Shown here one piece after another: positions 15,633 to 23,478 of a stretch of DNA of 37,186 nucleotides. Source of the DNA: JAUWTJ01 sp965603015 (GTDB taxonomy: Bacteria > Pseudomonadota > Alphaproteobacteria > M2410); contig CBFDBJ010000028.1 in assembly GCA_965603015.1 (NCBI GenBank), forward strand, positions 1 through 37,186, in the 5' to 3' direction. Within the stretch, counting starts at the first letter, position 1, and each line of letters begins with the position of its first letter. Below the pieces are notes generated by a model, which saw nothing but the letters and a program-made list of their open reading frames with translations, searched no databases and had not been told where the DNA came from. The position numbers were made by a program, and so were the translations under genes.

Positions 15633-15722
15633 ATGTTTTATTTGATCGAAGATGAATCCATCCGGTTTTCAGCAGGGCTTTATATACTCACGATGCTGAT
15701 CGGCTTTGTGTGCATCCTTTAG
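15633..15722 (+). CDS. Possible 29-aa single-pass membrane peptide
   Basis: A short frame starting ATG at 15633 with GAGG about 9 bases upstream. The product is an acidic head (MFYLIEDES) followed by a hydrophobic stretch (AGLYILTMLIGFVCIL). The stop ends exactly one base before the portal stop on the other strand. It could be a small membrane peptide co-acquired with the PEP-CTERM gene, or chance. No database family can be assigned at this size. Confidence 0.35.
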   Translation: MFYLIEDESIRFSAGLYILTMLIGFVCIL

Positions 15723-17777
15723 TTACCGGTTGGTGGTTCCGGGCACATTTGCCTTTTCGCGTTTTAGTGCCATGTCCAGACTGGCTGTTTCGCGCTTCAA
15801 CATCATGTCCTGAGCGGCTTCCTCGCGCTTCAATATCATCTCATTTTCAAGCTTCATTTGATCGACCCTGAACTTGTGCTGCAGTTCCAGCTCCTTGAGC
15901 TGTCGATCCTGTTCAAACTTTATCGCATCCTCCTGCATCTTCTGTGCGAGCTCAGCCTGCTTGAGGGATGCCTGGTTTTGCATGAGAGCGGCCTGCTGCG
16001 CGGCAAGACGGTCCGCATCGCTCTGCCAGGGGGAAGACGTGGGCTTCATACCGTCTTGCACCTGCGGCACAGCTGGCAGTGTGAAGAAGCGCTCAACGCC
16101 CTTGAAGCCCATGGCGCCGACAATAATCTCGGCGGTTTCCATCATATTGGCCGGTGTTGCAAAGCCCTGTTCAAAGGCCATTTTTTGCAATTCGAGAAGT
16201 TTGAATGCGCTGAGTGTCTGGCTCTCACGATCACCGATCCCAAGCCCGACCGAAACACGCAGATCCATTTCGCTATCCCACTCGCGCGGATCCATCGCTA
16301 CCCATGTGTTGCGCAGCCGAACGATCCGCTCGCGGTTCTGATATCTGGATACCAGCGACAGGATGATCTTGAAGGCGCGTTTGACGCCGGTCTCGGCAAA
16401 GATCCTGGCAATAAGTTCAATTTTGCTCTGGGAGGCGTTGAGCAACATGCGCTGGCCGGACGCGGTACTATGCAACGGATTGTCTGACAGACCCTGCGTG
16501 CGCGGGCTGACACCGGACCGATTCTCACGCATTCCGTCTGCATAGGCGAGCCCCTCCATCGCCTGGCCACCGATAAAACCTGTCATCAAAGGCCTGATGG
16601 AGCCAGGCTCCTTGACGCGAATAATGCCGCCGGGGCGAGATGTGAGGAGCTCGGACGGTTCGACGATATTTGCCTCGACCGCCTCCTGACGAGGATTATT
16701 GGCCAGATAGAGCCCGTCGAGGTACTGCCTGAGAATGGTCGACTTGATAAGCTGGATATCTTTGACAAGGTCCGCCATGGCGAGACCATAGAAACGATGC
16801 GGCATGATGACGGGTGTAAGAGAAGCGAAGGGAACCGGTCCTTCCCAGATCTCATTTTTGAGGACCCGCGCCTCGGGACCGGCAACGGTTATCTGCCTGC
16901 GCTCGGCAATGCCATCTCCGTCAAGATCGACATGTATGTAACACTCGGTGACCTGGACCTCACGCATGGCAGCGTTCGAAATCAGGCTGCCCGCCAAAGA
17001 CGTTGCAGCATCGACCGTGTCGCGCGCCAGGGCCTCTTCGCTCAGGTGGTCGTTGTCAGAAACCAGTTCCTGGATCTGATCTTCTGGATAGCCTTCCTGA
17101 ATGAGTGAGGAAAGCGTGCGCCTCTGACGATGGCCAACGAAGCGCGCGTCCTCGAGGTCTTTTGCCTCCGCAGAAATGAGAAACTCTTCCGGCGGTACCG
17201 GCTCGATCCGCACGCGTCCTTCAGATTTTTTCCGCCCCACAGCAATGTCAAAAACGGTGCCCCCCTCCCCGGCGACGCGTTCCGTCTCCTCGAGACTTTC
17301 GACTTCCGGATCGGCAAGAATGTAAAGCCGCTCCTCCTTTGTCAGGCCTTCATAAGTCTCGCGTACAAGATCGAAATGATCATCCCACCAGATCTTGACG
17401 AACCCGTTCTTCGACAGGAGCGCATCCTTGAACCAGGTGTAGAAGTTGAGAAAACCGTCGTTGTCCTGGTTCCAGATATGATTGACGAAATGGGTCGCCT
17501 GTTCTGCGACTTCAATGTCCTCGCGTCCGGTGGGCTCAAACGAAACCGTATTTTCGCCCGATGCAAAGATGCGCACCAGATGCGGCAGGATCCATTCAAT
17601 GGTATCAGCAACATCGGTTGAAACGACCTGGCTGCGCCCTTCCTGTTCATTGCCAAATTTTTCACCAAGGTAATAGCGCGTGTTTTCTGCCCGCTCAGCT
17701 GACAGGGTCGAACCTTCGCCGCCCAGCGCCATTTCTATTTCACGCTGGATCAAAACCTGAAGATCATCGGTATTCAT
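15723..17777 (-). CDS. Portal protein (P22/SU10-like)
   Basis: The start at 17777 has AAAGGAT 7 bases upstream; the frame opens 8 codons earlier without a site. The 684-aa product opens MNTDDLQVLIQREIEMALGG. It contains the conserved VVSTDVADTIEWILPHLVRI and FASGENTVSFEP, and later GGIIRVKEPGSIRPL, all typical of P22-type portals. The C-terminal 100 residues are one long Gln/Lys/Glu-rich helix (KQAELAQKMQEDAIKFEQD), the barrel helix of this family. It forms the dodecameric DNA channel and docks the terminase encoded just upstream. Confidence 0.9.
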   Translation of the reverse strand: MNTDDLQVLIQREIEMALGGEGSTLSAERAENTRYYLGEKFGNEQEGRSQVVSTDVADTIEWILPHLVRIFASGENTVSFEPTGREDIEVAEQATHFVNHIWNQDNDGFLNFYTWFKDALLSKNGFVKIWWDDHFDLVRETYEGLTKEERLYILADPEVESLEETERVAGEGGTVFDIAVGRKKSEGRVRIEPVPPEEFLISAEAKDLEDARFVGHRQRRTLSSLIQEGYPEDQIQELVSDNDHLSEEALARDTVDAATSLAGSLISNAAMREVQVTECYIHVDLDGDGIAERRQITVAGPEARVLKNEIWEGPVPFASLTPVIMPHRFYGLAMADLVKDIQLIKSTILRQYLDGLYLANNPRQEAVEANIVEPSELLTSRPGGIIRVKEPGSIRPLMTGFIGGQAMEGLAYADGMRENRSGVSPRTQGLSDNPLHSTASGQRMLLNASQSKIELIARIFAETGVKRAFKIILSLVSRYQNRERIVRLRNTWVAMDPREWDSEMDLRVSVGLGIGDRESQTLSAFKLLELQKMAFEQGFATPANMMETAEIIVGAMGFKGVERFFTLPAVPQVQDGMKPTSSPWQSDADRLAAQQAALMQNQASLKQAELAQKMQEDAIKFEQDRQLKELELQHKFRVDQMKLENEMILKREEAAQDMMLKRETASLDMALKREKANVPGTTNR

Positions 17778-17895
17778 GGAATATCCTTTCCGTCGCCGCA
17801 CATCGCCTTGTGGCCTCGTGTCATCATCGGTCTGAAGAATACGGTGGCAGGCATGCCGGGGGACAAATCACACTGATCTTTTTGCGTGACACGCT

Positions 17896-18627
17896 TCAGA
17901 CGACCCAGTCCGGCTTTGGCTGTTGCCAATCACGACTGCACTTTGGCTCGGAGAACCGAAGCATCATCAATGCAATACGTGTTGCACTCATCAGATCATC
18001 GCGCTCCTTCACAATCCGGCCATCCTTGCGATGATACAGACGAAATTCCTGCCACCAGTCCTCAAGGTGGGCGGCAACCTTGAACCGGCCGGACTGCATG
18101 CGCTCCAGCATATCCATGATGCCCGCCTCAAGACCAAAACCGCCTGCAGCATGCGTTGCTTTTTCAGGCAGAAGTTTGAGCCCCTGTTTGCGATATTGCT
18201 CGGCCAGTTGATCCCCGGAACCCTTGTCGTGCTGAAGGCCATCGTGCGGCCAGGCCCAGTTGAGGGTCTCGCCCCAGGGGCGCAGATGAGCGGCATGAAT
18301 GACCGGAGTCTCGTTCCTGATCCGGTAGGTCTGGGTAATGTGAACAATATCGCTGTCACGGTCCCAGATCAGCTTGACCGCCGCATAGGGGTGATCCCAG
18401 CCGAAATCCATCCCGCCAATGACCGTCCAGTGGCCCGGCATCTCAAAGGCCTCTTCCCTCAGACACTCTTCCGACACCGGGAAAACGCGGCCCGATCCGA
18501 GTTGGGGAATACCTCTGGCGCGCGCTTCTCGTTCATGGGGAAGATAGGATGCTATGATCTCTGCCCGGTCTTCATCGGTATAATGTTCGGCATCGTCAAT
18601 GGACATCTGCGTGATATGGCGCGACAT
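17896..18627 (-). CDS. Terminase large subunit, C-terminal nuclease part (separate ORF)
   Basis: A 243-aa protein with the RNase-H-like nuclease of TerL. The first catalytic Asp is in VIGGMDFGWDHPYAAVKLIW, the last metal-binding Asp in VKERDDLMSATRIAL. Upstream of these is the usual linker PHEREARARGIPQLGSGRVFP. It begins at an ATG with a strong AAGGAAGG site 6 bases before it. It is in the same frame as the ATPase ORF but separated by 96 bp carrying two in-frame stops (TGA 18724-18726, TAA 18640-18642). Together the halves equal a normal TerL of about 480 aa. Confidence 0.85.
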   Translation of the reverse strand: MSRHITQMSIDDAEHYTDEDRAEIIASYLPHEREARARGIPQLGSGRVFPVSEECLREEAFEMPGHWTVIGGMDFGWDHPYAAVKLIWDRDSDIVHITQTYRIRNETPVIHAAHLRPWGETLNWAWPHDGLQHDKGSGDQLAEQYRKQGLKLLPEKATHAAGGFGLEAGIMDMLERMQSGRFKVAAHLEDWWQEFRLYHRKDGRIVKERDDLMSATRIALMMLRFSEPKCSRDWQQPKPDWVV

Positions 18628-18723
18628 GGCAATCCTTCCTTATCGTGAAGAAAATCGGCAATGTAAGGGTTCGAAGTGAGCTGAGGACAAGTGATCTGGT
18701 AACAGACAATTCCTGTGCAATAT

Positions 18724-19446
18724 TCAGACGGTACTGAATTGCCCATCTGCCTCATTGAGAAAGAGCCGGACTACATCGCTTGCCCCTTGCAGCGGTGTGA
18801 ATGTCAAAATGGAAAAGAGTCCGCGCGCCTGGGTACGGGTCAAGCCTTCGGTATAGATATCGAGCGGCGGTTCCTCGTCGAACCAGACCCCGTCCAGGGT
18901 CTCGCCCTGCCATTTTGCGCGGCCCATTTCATAGGACTTGAAGGACAGCGTTGATATGCCGCCCGAGGCGTGGCGAATTTTTACGGTATCAATGGCGTTT
19001 GCAATGCCGCGCGCGCGGGACCAGTCGAGAAGACAGAGCTTCGGCACAGTGCCTGTCCCCCAGGCCATCTCGTCCGACGGCGGGCCAATGAGTGTCCTCT
19101 GGGGATTGTCCCTTGTGCTTTGACTTGTGACACCGGCCGCCCAGAACCGCACCGGCCTCTGAAACCTGCGCCCTTGCCATCCCCTCGGATAGTGCCCGGT
19201 GAGGTGAATGGCCCATTCAGCGGCGCCTGCCGTGGTCTTGCCGACCTGATTTCCCGCCATAAAAACCCGTTCGCTATGCTTTAGTCCCGCTTCGTGAAAC
19301 AGGGTCTGTTTTTTGTAGGGTTTGTAGAGCGACAACCTGTTTTCCCGCGCACGGCGCAAGCGCTCGTGGGCAAGCTCAAGCGCCGAGGTCAAGGCCAAGC
19401 GATCTGATTTCTTCAAGCGCTTCGTGGAAACGGGTTTTGAGGTCAT
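18724..19446 (-). CDS. Terminase large subunit, N-terminal ATPase part (separate ORF)
   Basis: A 240-aa protein holding the packaging ATPase. The Walker A motif is FMAGNQVGKTTAGA (about residue 63), the Walker B with catalytic Glu is GVWFDEEPP, and the coupling motif region LFSILTFTPLQG lies near the end. It stops after NEADGQFSTV, exactly where homologues pass from ATPase into the nuclease linker. The ATG at 19446 overlaps the TerS 3' end by 71 bp. A split at the domain border with both catalytic sets intact suggests two cooperating chains rather than plain decay, but this is inference. Confidence 0.85.
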   Translation of the reverse strand: MTSKPVSTKRLKKSDRLALTSALELAHERLRRARENRLSLYKPYKKQTLFHEAGLKHSERVFMAGNQVGKTTAGAAEWAIHLTGHYPRGWQGRRFQRPVRFWAAGVTSQSTRDNPQRTLIGPPSDEMAWGTGTVPKLCLLDWSRARGIANAIDTVKIRHASGGISTLSFKSYEMGRAKWQGETLDGVWFDEEPPLDIYTEGLTRTQARGLFSILTFTPLQGASDVVRLFLNEADGQFSTV

Positions 19447-19810
19447 GGTCGCTCATTCCTTCAAAGGGTTCGAGGGTTTTGCGAAATTCTTTCGGAGCGT
19501 AGGTCGCAACCAGTTTGAGATAGGCGTCCGGCTTGGTGGTGCGGCAGTTTTCGATGACCCCGCCGCCATGGTCCTGCCAGTCTGTAATCAGATCCACGAG
19601 AAATGTCTCGCCGAGGGCTTCGGTCATCAATGTCCCCGGAGGTGGACCTGACTTTACCGCTGCCTTTTTCTTTACCGACTTCTTTGCAGTCTTCGTCGCA
19701 ACTTTCTTCGGGAGGCTCTTCCTGCCAGAAACTGATTTGGCGGCTGGTTTTACGGCCGTCTTTGGCTTTGCTCCGCTTTTCGATTCAGTCGATTCGCCAA
19801 GTTCTGTCAT
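19376..19810 (-). CDS. Terminase small subunit with histone-H1-like basic tail
   Basis: A 144-aa protein. Residues 12-55 are a Lys/Ala/Ser/Val-rich low-complexity arm (LPKKVATKTAKKSVKKKAAV) like bacterial H1-type tails. Residues 60-144 form the conserved TerS-like domain (FLVDLITDWQDHGGGVIENC; YLKLVATYAPKEFRKTLEP). It is first in the virion operon and overlaps TerL, the usual place for TerS. A basic arm instead of a clear HTH suggests sequence-relaxed DNA binding. Identity rests on position and the C-terminal domain. Confidence 0.7.
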   Translation of the reverse strand: MTELGESTESKSGAKPKTAVKPAAKSVSGRKSLPKKVATKTAKKSVKKKAAVKSGPPPGTLMTEALGETFLVDLITDWQDHGGGVIENCRTTKPDAYLKLVATYAPKEFRKTLEPFEGMSDHDLKTRFHEALEEIRSLGLDLGA

Positions 19811-19902
19811 GGGCCGCCTCCCGTGGAATTCACAACTGTGCTACCACGGCGCAAATAGTCGGGGAGAGAGCCGCGAGGCCTCGACCCGGCCAGACACAGA
19901 AA

Positions 19903-19931
19903 AAAGGGCATGCCACCTGGACACGCCCTTT
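19903..19931 (-). terminator. Rho-independent terminator between the 462-aa gene and the virion operon
   Basis: On the minus strand AAAGGGCGTG-tccaggtgg-CATGCCCTTT forms a 10-bp stem with one G-T pair, followed by TTTCTGTG. It lies 69-97 bp past the stop of the 462-aa gene and 93 bp before the TerS start. It insulates the virion genes from chromosomal transcription, so a promoter for the cassette should lie in 19811-19900, although I cannot name one. Confidence 0.8.
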
Positions 19932-19999
19932 CCAATCAACTTTTGAATCTGCTGCTTTAGGGGGATCGTCGATTCGCTCAACGCTGCCACAATAGGCTG

Positions 20000-21388
20000 C
20001 TAGTTCAGGGGATCATCCTTCGCCATTCTGCGCATCATATAGGCGTCGAGCTTTCCGGGCGCCTTGTAGTAATTAACCGAAGGATCGACCCACTCAATAT
20101 CATCATTTTCTGACCACGGATTAACAGTCCCCGGTTCAAAATCCGCAGCTATGAAGACCCGCCGGGTTGGATCGTCAAGTGTTGCGAAGCGACTGCCGCC
20201 ACCCTGAGCCGCAGGAATCGAGGTCAGGAAATAGATATACATCATGGGTGACCGGTGAGTATCGGGAAGCCCCGGAACGGTAATAACCGACAAGCGCTCA
20301 CCATCAAATTCACCAAGTTCTTCTCGCGCATAAGAGGCGGGCATACGATAGGACTGAATTTCCGGATAGTCGGGGCCCGCATAACAGGTCGTTGTTGGAT
20401 CCGGCAATACCGTCACCGCAAACCAGCCGTCTCCATCTTCTTCGATAAAGATTGCTGCGCCCTCCTCGGACACCCAGAGGCCAAGCCAGTTTTCTGACAG
20501 GCCGGATGCAGGCGGCGCCAATCGATTTTCGGGTTCCAGACGCAATGGTTCAACATGACGCTCACCCGCCGGGACGGTCTGGCCACCGGCAGCGCCTGGT
20601 TCTACAAGGGGATCGTCAAGAACGAACACATTGTCCGAATCCATCCTGTCAGGTATCTGCGTGGGCTGCGATGCCCCGACATCCTGGCTGTCGACAACAC
20701 GGCGCAGGTTGGCAAAGCTGTCTTCAGGCGGCCGGGTGCTATCAGACCCGATTGAGACATCGTCCCCATGTAAGGGTCGAATTTGAGTTCCCTGCTCATT
20801 TGACCGTGGGTCGAGGGCATCAGAACGGGGATCCGGCCGGGATATTGGGCTGGCTTCCGTCCTGGCACCCTTCCTCATAATGCGCATTCCAAGTGATCGC
20901 CGCCGCTGAGGCTCTGGCTCTGGTTCCAGCTCTGGCGTAGCGCGCATGCCAGACAGAATATCGTCGGGCTCGCGGGTCACTTGTTGAAGCGGATTGCCGA
21001 GCGGCGGGCGAGCAACCCCGGGGCCCCGCATGGTCGGCCTGGGAGCGGAGACAGGTTGCGGGCTCGTCGGAATCTCGCGCATATTCTCATCAAGAAGCAA
21101 CTCGTCGGGATTGTTGTCCGGGGGTTCTGCAAAGTCATAGGCGCCAAACTCTGCGGCCGGGTCGCTGTGATCAAATCCAACTGGTCCTGGCCCGAATTCG
21201 CCTGCATCGGCCTCGACATCTCTGCGTTTGCGACCCCAGCGCGAGCGAGCGGCTTTGGCGGCGCGTTTTTCTTCTTTCACCAGCTCACGTTCTTCAAGTT
21301 TGGCTTCTTTCGCGGCCTCTTTTGCAGCCGCCTTCTCGGCCTTGCGTTCTGCCCGTGTTGGCTTGTTACCCTGGTTCCACCTACCCAT
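20000..21388 (-). CDS. Hypothetical protein, charged disordered N-terminus and beta-rich C-terminal domain
   Basis: A 462-aa protein not recognised. Residues 1-55 are an Ala/Lys/Glu helix (KAEKAAAKEAAKEAKLEERE). Residues 55-285 are disordered, rich in Pro, Asp and Arg. The C-terminal 170 residues are a compact domain (NWLGLWVSEEGAAIFIEEDG; AVTVLPDP; SPMMYIYFLTSI) that resembles a small lipocalin-like sheet. No signal peptide or membrane segment. Codon style matches the chromosome, and the terminator after it separates it from the virion genes, so I treat it as chromosomal. Confidence 0.75.
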   Translation of the reverse strand: MGRWNQGNKPTRAERKAEKAAAKEAAKEAKLEERELVKEEKRAAKAARSRWGRKRRDVEADAGEFGPGPVGFDHSDPAAEFGAYDFAEPPDNNPDELLLDENMREIPTSPQPVSAPRPTMRGPGVARPPLGNPLQQVTREPDDILSGMRATPELEPEPEPQRRRSLGMRIMRKGARTEASPISRPDPRSDALDPRSNEQGTQIRPLHGDDVSIGSDSTRPPEDSFANLRRVVDSQDVGASQPTQIPDRMDSDNVFVLDDPLVEPGAAGGQTVPAGERHVEPLRLEPENRLAPPASGLSENWLGLWVSEEGAAIFIEEDGDGWFAVTVLPDPTTTCYAGPDYPEIQSYRMPASYAREELGEFDGERLSVITVPGLPDTHRSPMMYIYFLTSIPAAQGGGSRFATLDDPTRRVFIAADFEPGTVNPWSENDDIEWVDPSVNYYKAPGKLDAYMMRRMAKDDPLN

Positions 21389-21424
21389 TCATACTTTCCT
21401 TACTCAATTCACAGCTTGCCAAAG

Positions 21425-22531
21425 TTATGTGAGGCTTGCCAGGGCCTCTTTGGTAAAGGGCGACAGTTCATCGAACCGCTCCGCCCGAATCTTGTTCGAC
21501 CAATCCGGATCGACAAGCAATGCCCGTCCAACAGCGACAAGATCAAATTCTTCGCGCTCAAGGCGCTCCAGCAGATTTGCAAGGCCCTGCTCGCCGGTTG
21601 TCTCTGAGGATTGCCCGACCATGCTGCCAAAAAAGTCATCTGCCAGACCGACGCTACCCACCGTAATCGTCGGCTTGCCGACAAGCTTTTTCGTCCAGCC
21701 AGCGAGGTTGAGGGACGAACCTTCAAATTCCGGCTCCCAGTAGCGCCGCGTTGAGCAATGGAAGACATCAACCCCCGCATCAGAAAGCGGTCCAAGAAAT
21801 GTCAACAGGTCTTCCGGTGTGTTGGCGAGCCTGGCTTCATAATCGCGCTGTTTCCACTGCGAATAGCGCAGGATAATCGGATAGTCACTGCCGACACGCT
21901 TGCGGGTTTCTTTTACGATTTCTGTGACAAATTCCGTGCGACCAGGAATATCTCCACCAAAGCGATCCGAGCGCTCATTGGTTCCACTCCAGAAGAACTG
22001 ATCGAGCAAGTAGCCATGGGCGCCGTGCAGCTCGATGCCGTCAAAGCCAATTTCCTGCGCTGCTACTGCGGCATCAACGAAGGCTGTGATGACATCCGCG
22101 ACCTCTGTTTCGCTCATCGGCTCTGAAATTTTCTTTCCCGGAGCAAGAAGGCCTGATGGACCAATGCTTGGCGTCTGGGCATTGGGGCCAGAACCGATCT
22201 TGCGCTCCATTCCCTGATGCCACAGCTGCGGCATGATTTTGCCGCCGACGCTATGAACTTCATCGACAACCTTTTTCCAGCCTGCCAGAGGTCTTTCACC
22301 ATGGAAGACAGGAATGGCATCGCTGTTGACAGCAACCGGATGATTGACCGCCGTGCCTTCGGTAATAATCAGGCCAGTGCCGCCTTCTGCGCGGCGGCGA
22401 TAATAGCCTGCCACTTCGTCGGTCGGTGTGCTGTCCGGCGAAAAGTTGCGGGTCATCGGCGCCATAACAATGCGGTTTTCGAGATGGAGCTTGCCAAGAT
22501 CAAAAGGCTGAAACAGCAGGTTGGTTTTCAT
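21425..22531 (-). CDS. Old yellow enzyme family NADH:flavin oxidoreductase
   Basis: A 368-aa FMN-dependent TIM barrel. The opening PFDLGKLHLENRIVMAPMTR is diagnostic. IELHGAHGYLLDQFFWSGTN holds the substrate-binding region and NERSDRFGGD follows, as in OYE proteins. Phosphate-binding residues are in LVAVGRALLVDPDW. It reduces activated C=C bonds of enones, nitro compounds or similar. A clean ATG start and full family length. It ends 36 bp before the start of the 462-aa gene and the two may be co-transcribed. Confidence 0.92.
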   Translation of the reverse strand: MKTNLLFQPFDLGKLHLENRIVMAPMTRNFSPDSTPTDEVAGYYRRRAEGGTGLIITEGTAVNHPVAVNSDAIPVFHGERPLAGWKKVVDEVHSVGGKIMPQLWHQGMERKIGSGPNAQTPSIGPSGLLAPGKKISEPMSETEVADVITAFVDAAVAAQEIGFDGIELHGAHGYLLDQFFWSGTNERSDRFGGDIPGRTEFVTEIVKETRKRVGSDYPIILRYSQWKQRDYEARLANTPEDLLTFLGPLSDAGVDVFHCSTRRYWEPEFEGSSLNLAGWTKKLVGKPTITVGSVGLADDFFGSMVGQSSETTGEQGLANLLERLEREEFDLVAVGRALLVDPDWSNKIRAERFDELSPFTKEALASLT

Positions 22532-22724
22532 TTCTTATTTTTCCCGGTTTTCCAGTTGTGCCACGTTATTCTCACCTACCAACCACTTGTGCCAAAATGG
22601 CCCGCAATCGCCAGGACGAGGGATGGTTCTTCTAGCACACAGTTTTACGAAGCACGAATCACGCCATCCGCCTCAAGGATTACAGTACAGTATCACCTTC
22701 TATTGGATCAAAAATATGTCTCTG

Positions 22725-23360
22725 CTATATCCCCAGCCAGCGCTCCGCGATGCCCAGATCTTCTGGCGTATTGACGTTGAAAAATGGATCCAGCGGGACA
22801 GTTTCAAAGCTGACTTGCTGGAACCCGGTGTCCTGATAGACATCCTTCATGCTCTCAATGGATTTTTCCTTCAATCCTGATGTTATTTTACTGTGCATAT
22901 CTCGTGGCCATAGGGCGGCAAGCGGCTGAAGCCGATTACCGGACCGGGGAATAACGGGAAGGCCCCTGCCGCTCTCTTCAAGAAGGCGAGACACAAGATC
23001 TGGCGGGAGGAACGGCATATCTGTCGCCGTCACAAAGACAAAATCGGAGCTGGACTTGATCTGCGCAGCGTAGTCCATTGCCGCCAGAAGTCCGGCAAGC
23101 GGCCCCCTTCCGCCAGCTATGGCGTCAACTCTGTGGTCCAGTCCCCGCTGCTCGGCCCACACGGGCGGGCCGCCGATGATGGCCACCGAAGAAACCTGCG
23201 GCGCAATATTCTCAACAACCCGGTCGAGAAGCGGTTTGCCGCCGAGGCTGGTCAGGGCCTTGGCCTCACCCATCCGCCGCGAGGCTCCGCCCGCCAAAAT
23301 CGCCCCGACGGGCAAGTTGTCAGATACTGGTTTTTGGGGACTTTCGGTAGAATTGGACAT
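22725..23360 (-). CDS. mobA: Molybdenum cofactor guanylyltransferase MobA
   Basis: A Rossmann-type nucleotidyltransferase. GAILAGGASRRMGEAKAL is the GTP-binding LAGGxSxRMG motif. VTATDMPFLPPDLV holds the metal-binding Asp, and FNVNTPEDL is the conserved C-terminal motif. It adds GMP to molybdopterin to make the MGD cofactor. I use the ATG at 23360 (211 aa); a TTG at 23399 would add 13 residues after a GGAGG-like site, so the start is not certain. No other Mo-cofactor gene is near. Confidence 0.88.
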   Translation of the reverse strand: MSNSTESPQKPVSDNLPVGAILAGGASRRMGEAKALTSLGGKPLLDRVVENIAPQVSSVAIIGGPPVWAEQRGLDHRVDAIAGGRGPLAGLLAAMDYAAQIKSSSDFVFVTATDMPFLPPDLVSRLLEESGRGLPVIPRSGNRLQPLAALWPRDMHSKITSGLKEKSIESMKDVYQDTGFQQVSFETVPLDPFFNVNTPEDLGIAERWLGI

Positions 23361-23478
23361 CGAGCTGAATTCCGTTACGCTTCCTCCAGGCAACAACAAG
23401 TGTCGGTTTTAAGGAAACAATGTCAAACCCTGAATTTGAGGTCTCATCCGAACTCAATCCCTGCGTCGTGCCTGTACT

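Larger units (their letters stand above)
5077..19810 (-). mobile_element. Virion-morphogenesis cassette (P22/SU10-like podovirus type), defective prophage or GTA-like
   Basis: This is an almost unbroken minus-strand run of packaging, head and short-tail genes from TerS to the tail fibre and small 3' genes. Neighbouring genes are joined by ATGA or TAATG overlaps in the tail part. The family mix (P22-type portal, SU10-type major capsid protein and adaptor, gp10-like protein, no tail tube or tape measure) indicates a short-tailed particle. Usg lies on the left and a chromosomal-looking gene on the right. I see no integrase, excisionase, replication, repressor or endolysin gene and no convincing att repeats at the borders. 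A plus-strand cargo region occupies 14501-15722. Confidence 0.85.

Noticed and set aside
17923..18648. A 241-codon plus-strand frame across the terminase split
   Set aside because: Considered as an inserted gene explaining the split, but it lies wholly on top of the nuclease ORF and is a shadow.
18628..18723. An intein or self-splicing intron between the terminase halves
   Set aside because: 96 bp is too short for a group I/II intron or an intein, and the second half has its own ribosome-binding site.
4912..20000. att direct repeats flanking the cassette
   Set aside because: By eye only 6-7 bp matches (such as GCTGCCA) are shared by the two borders, no better than chance.
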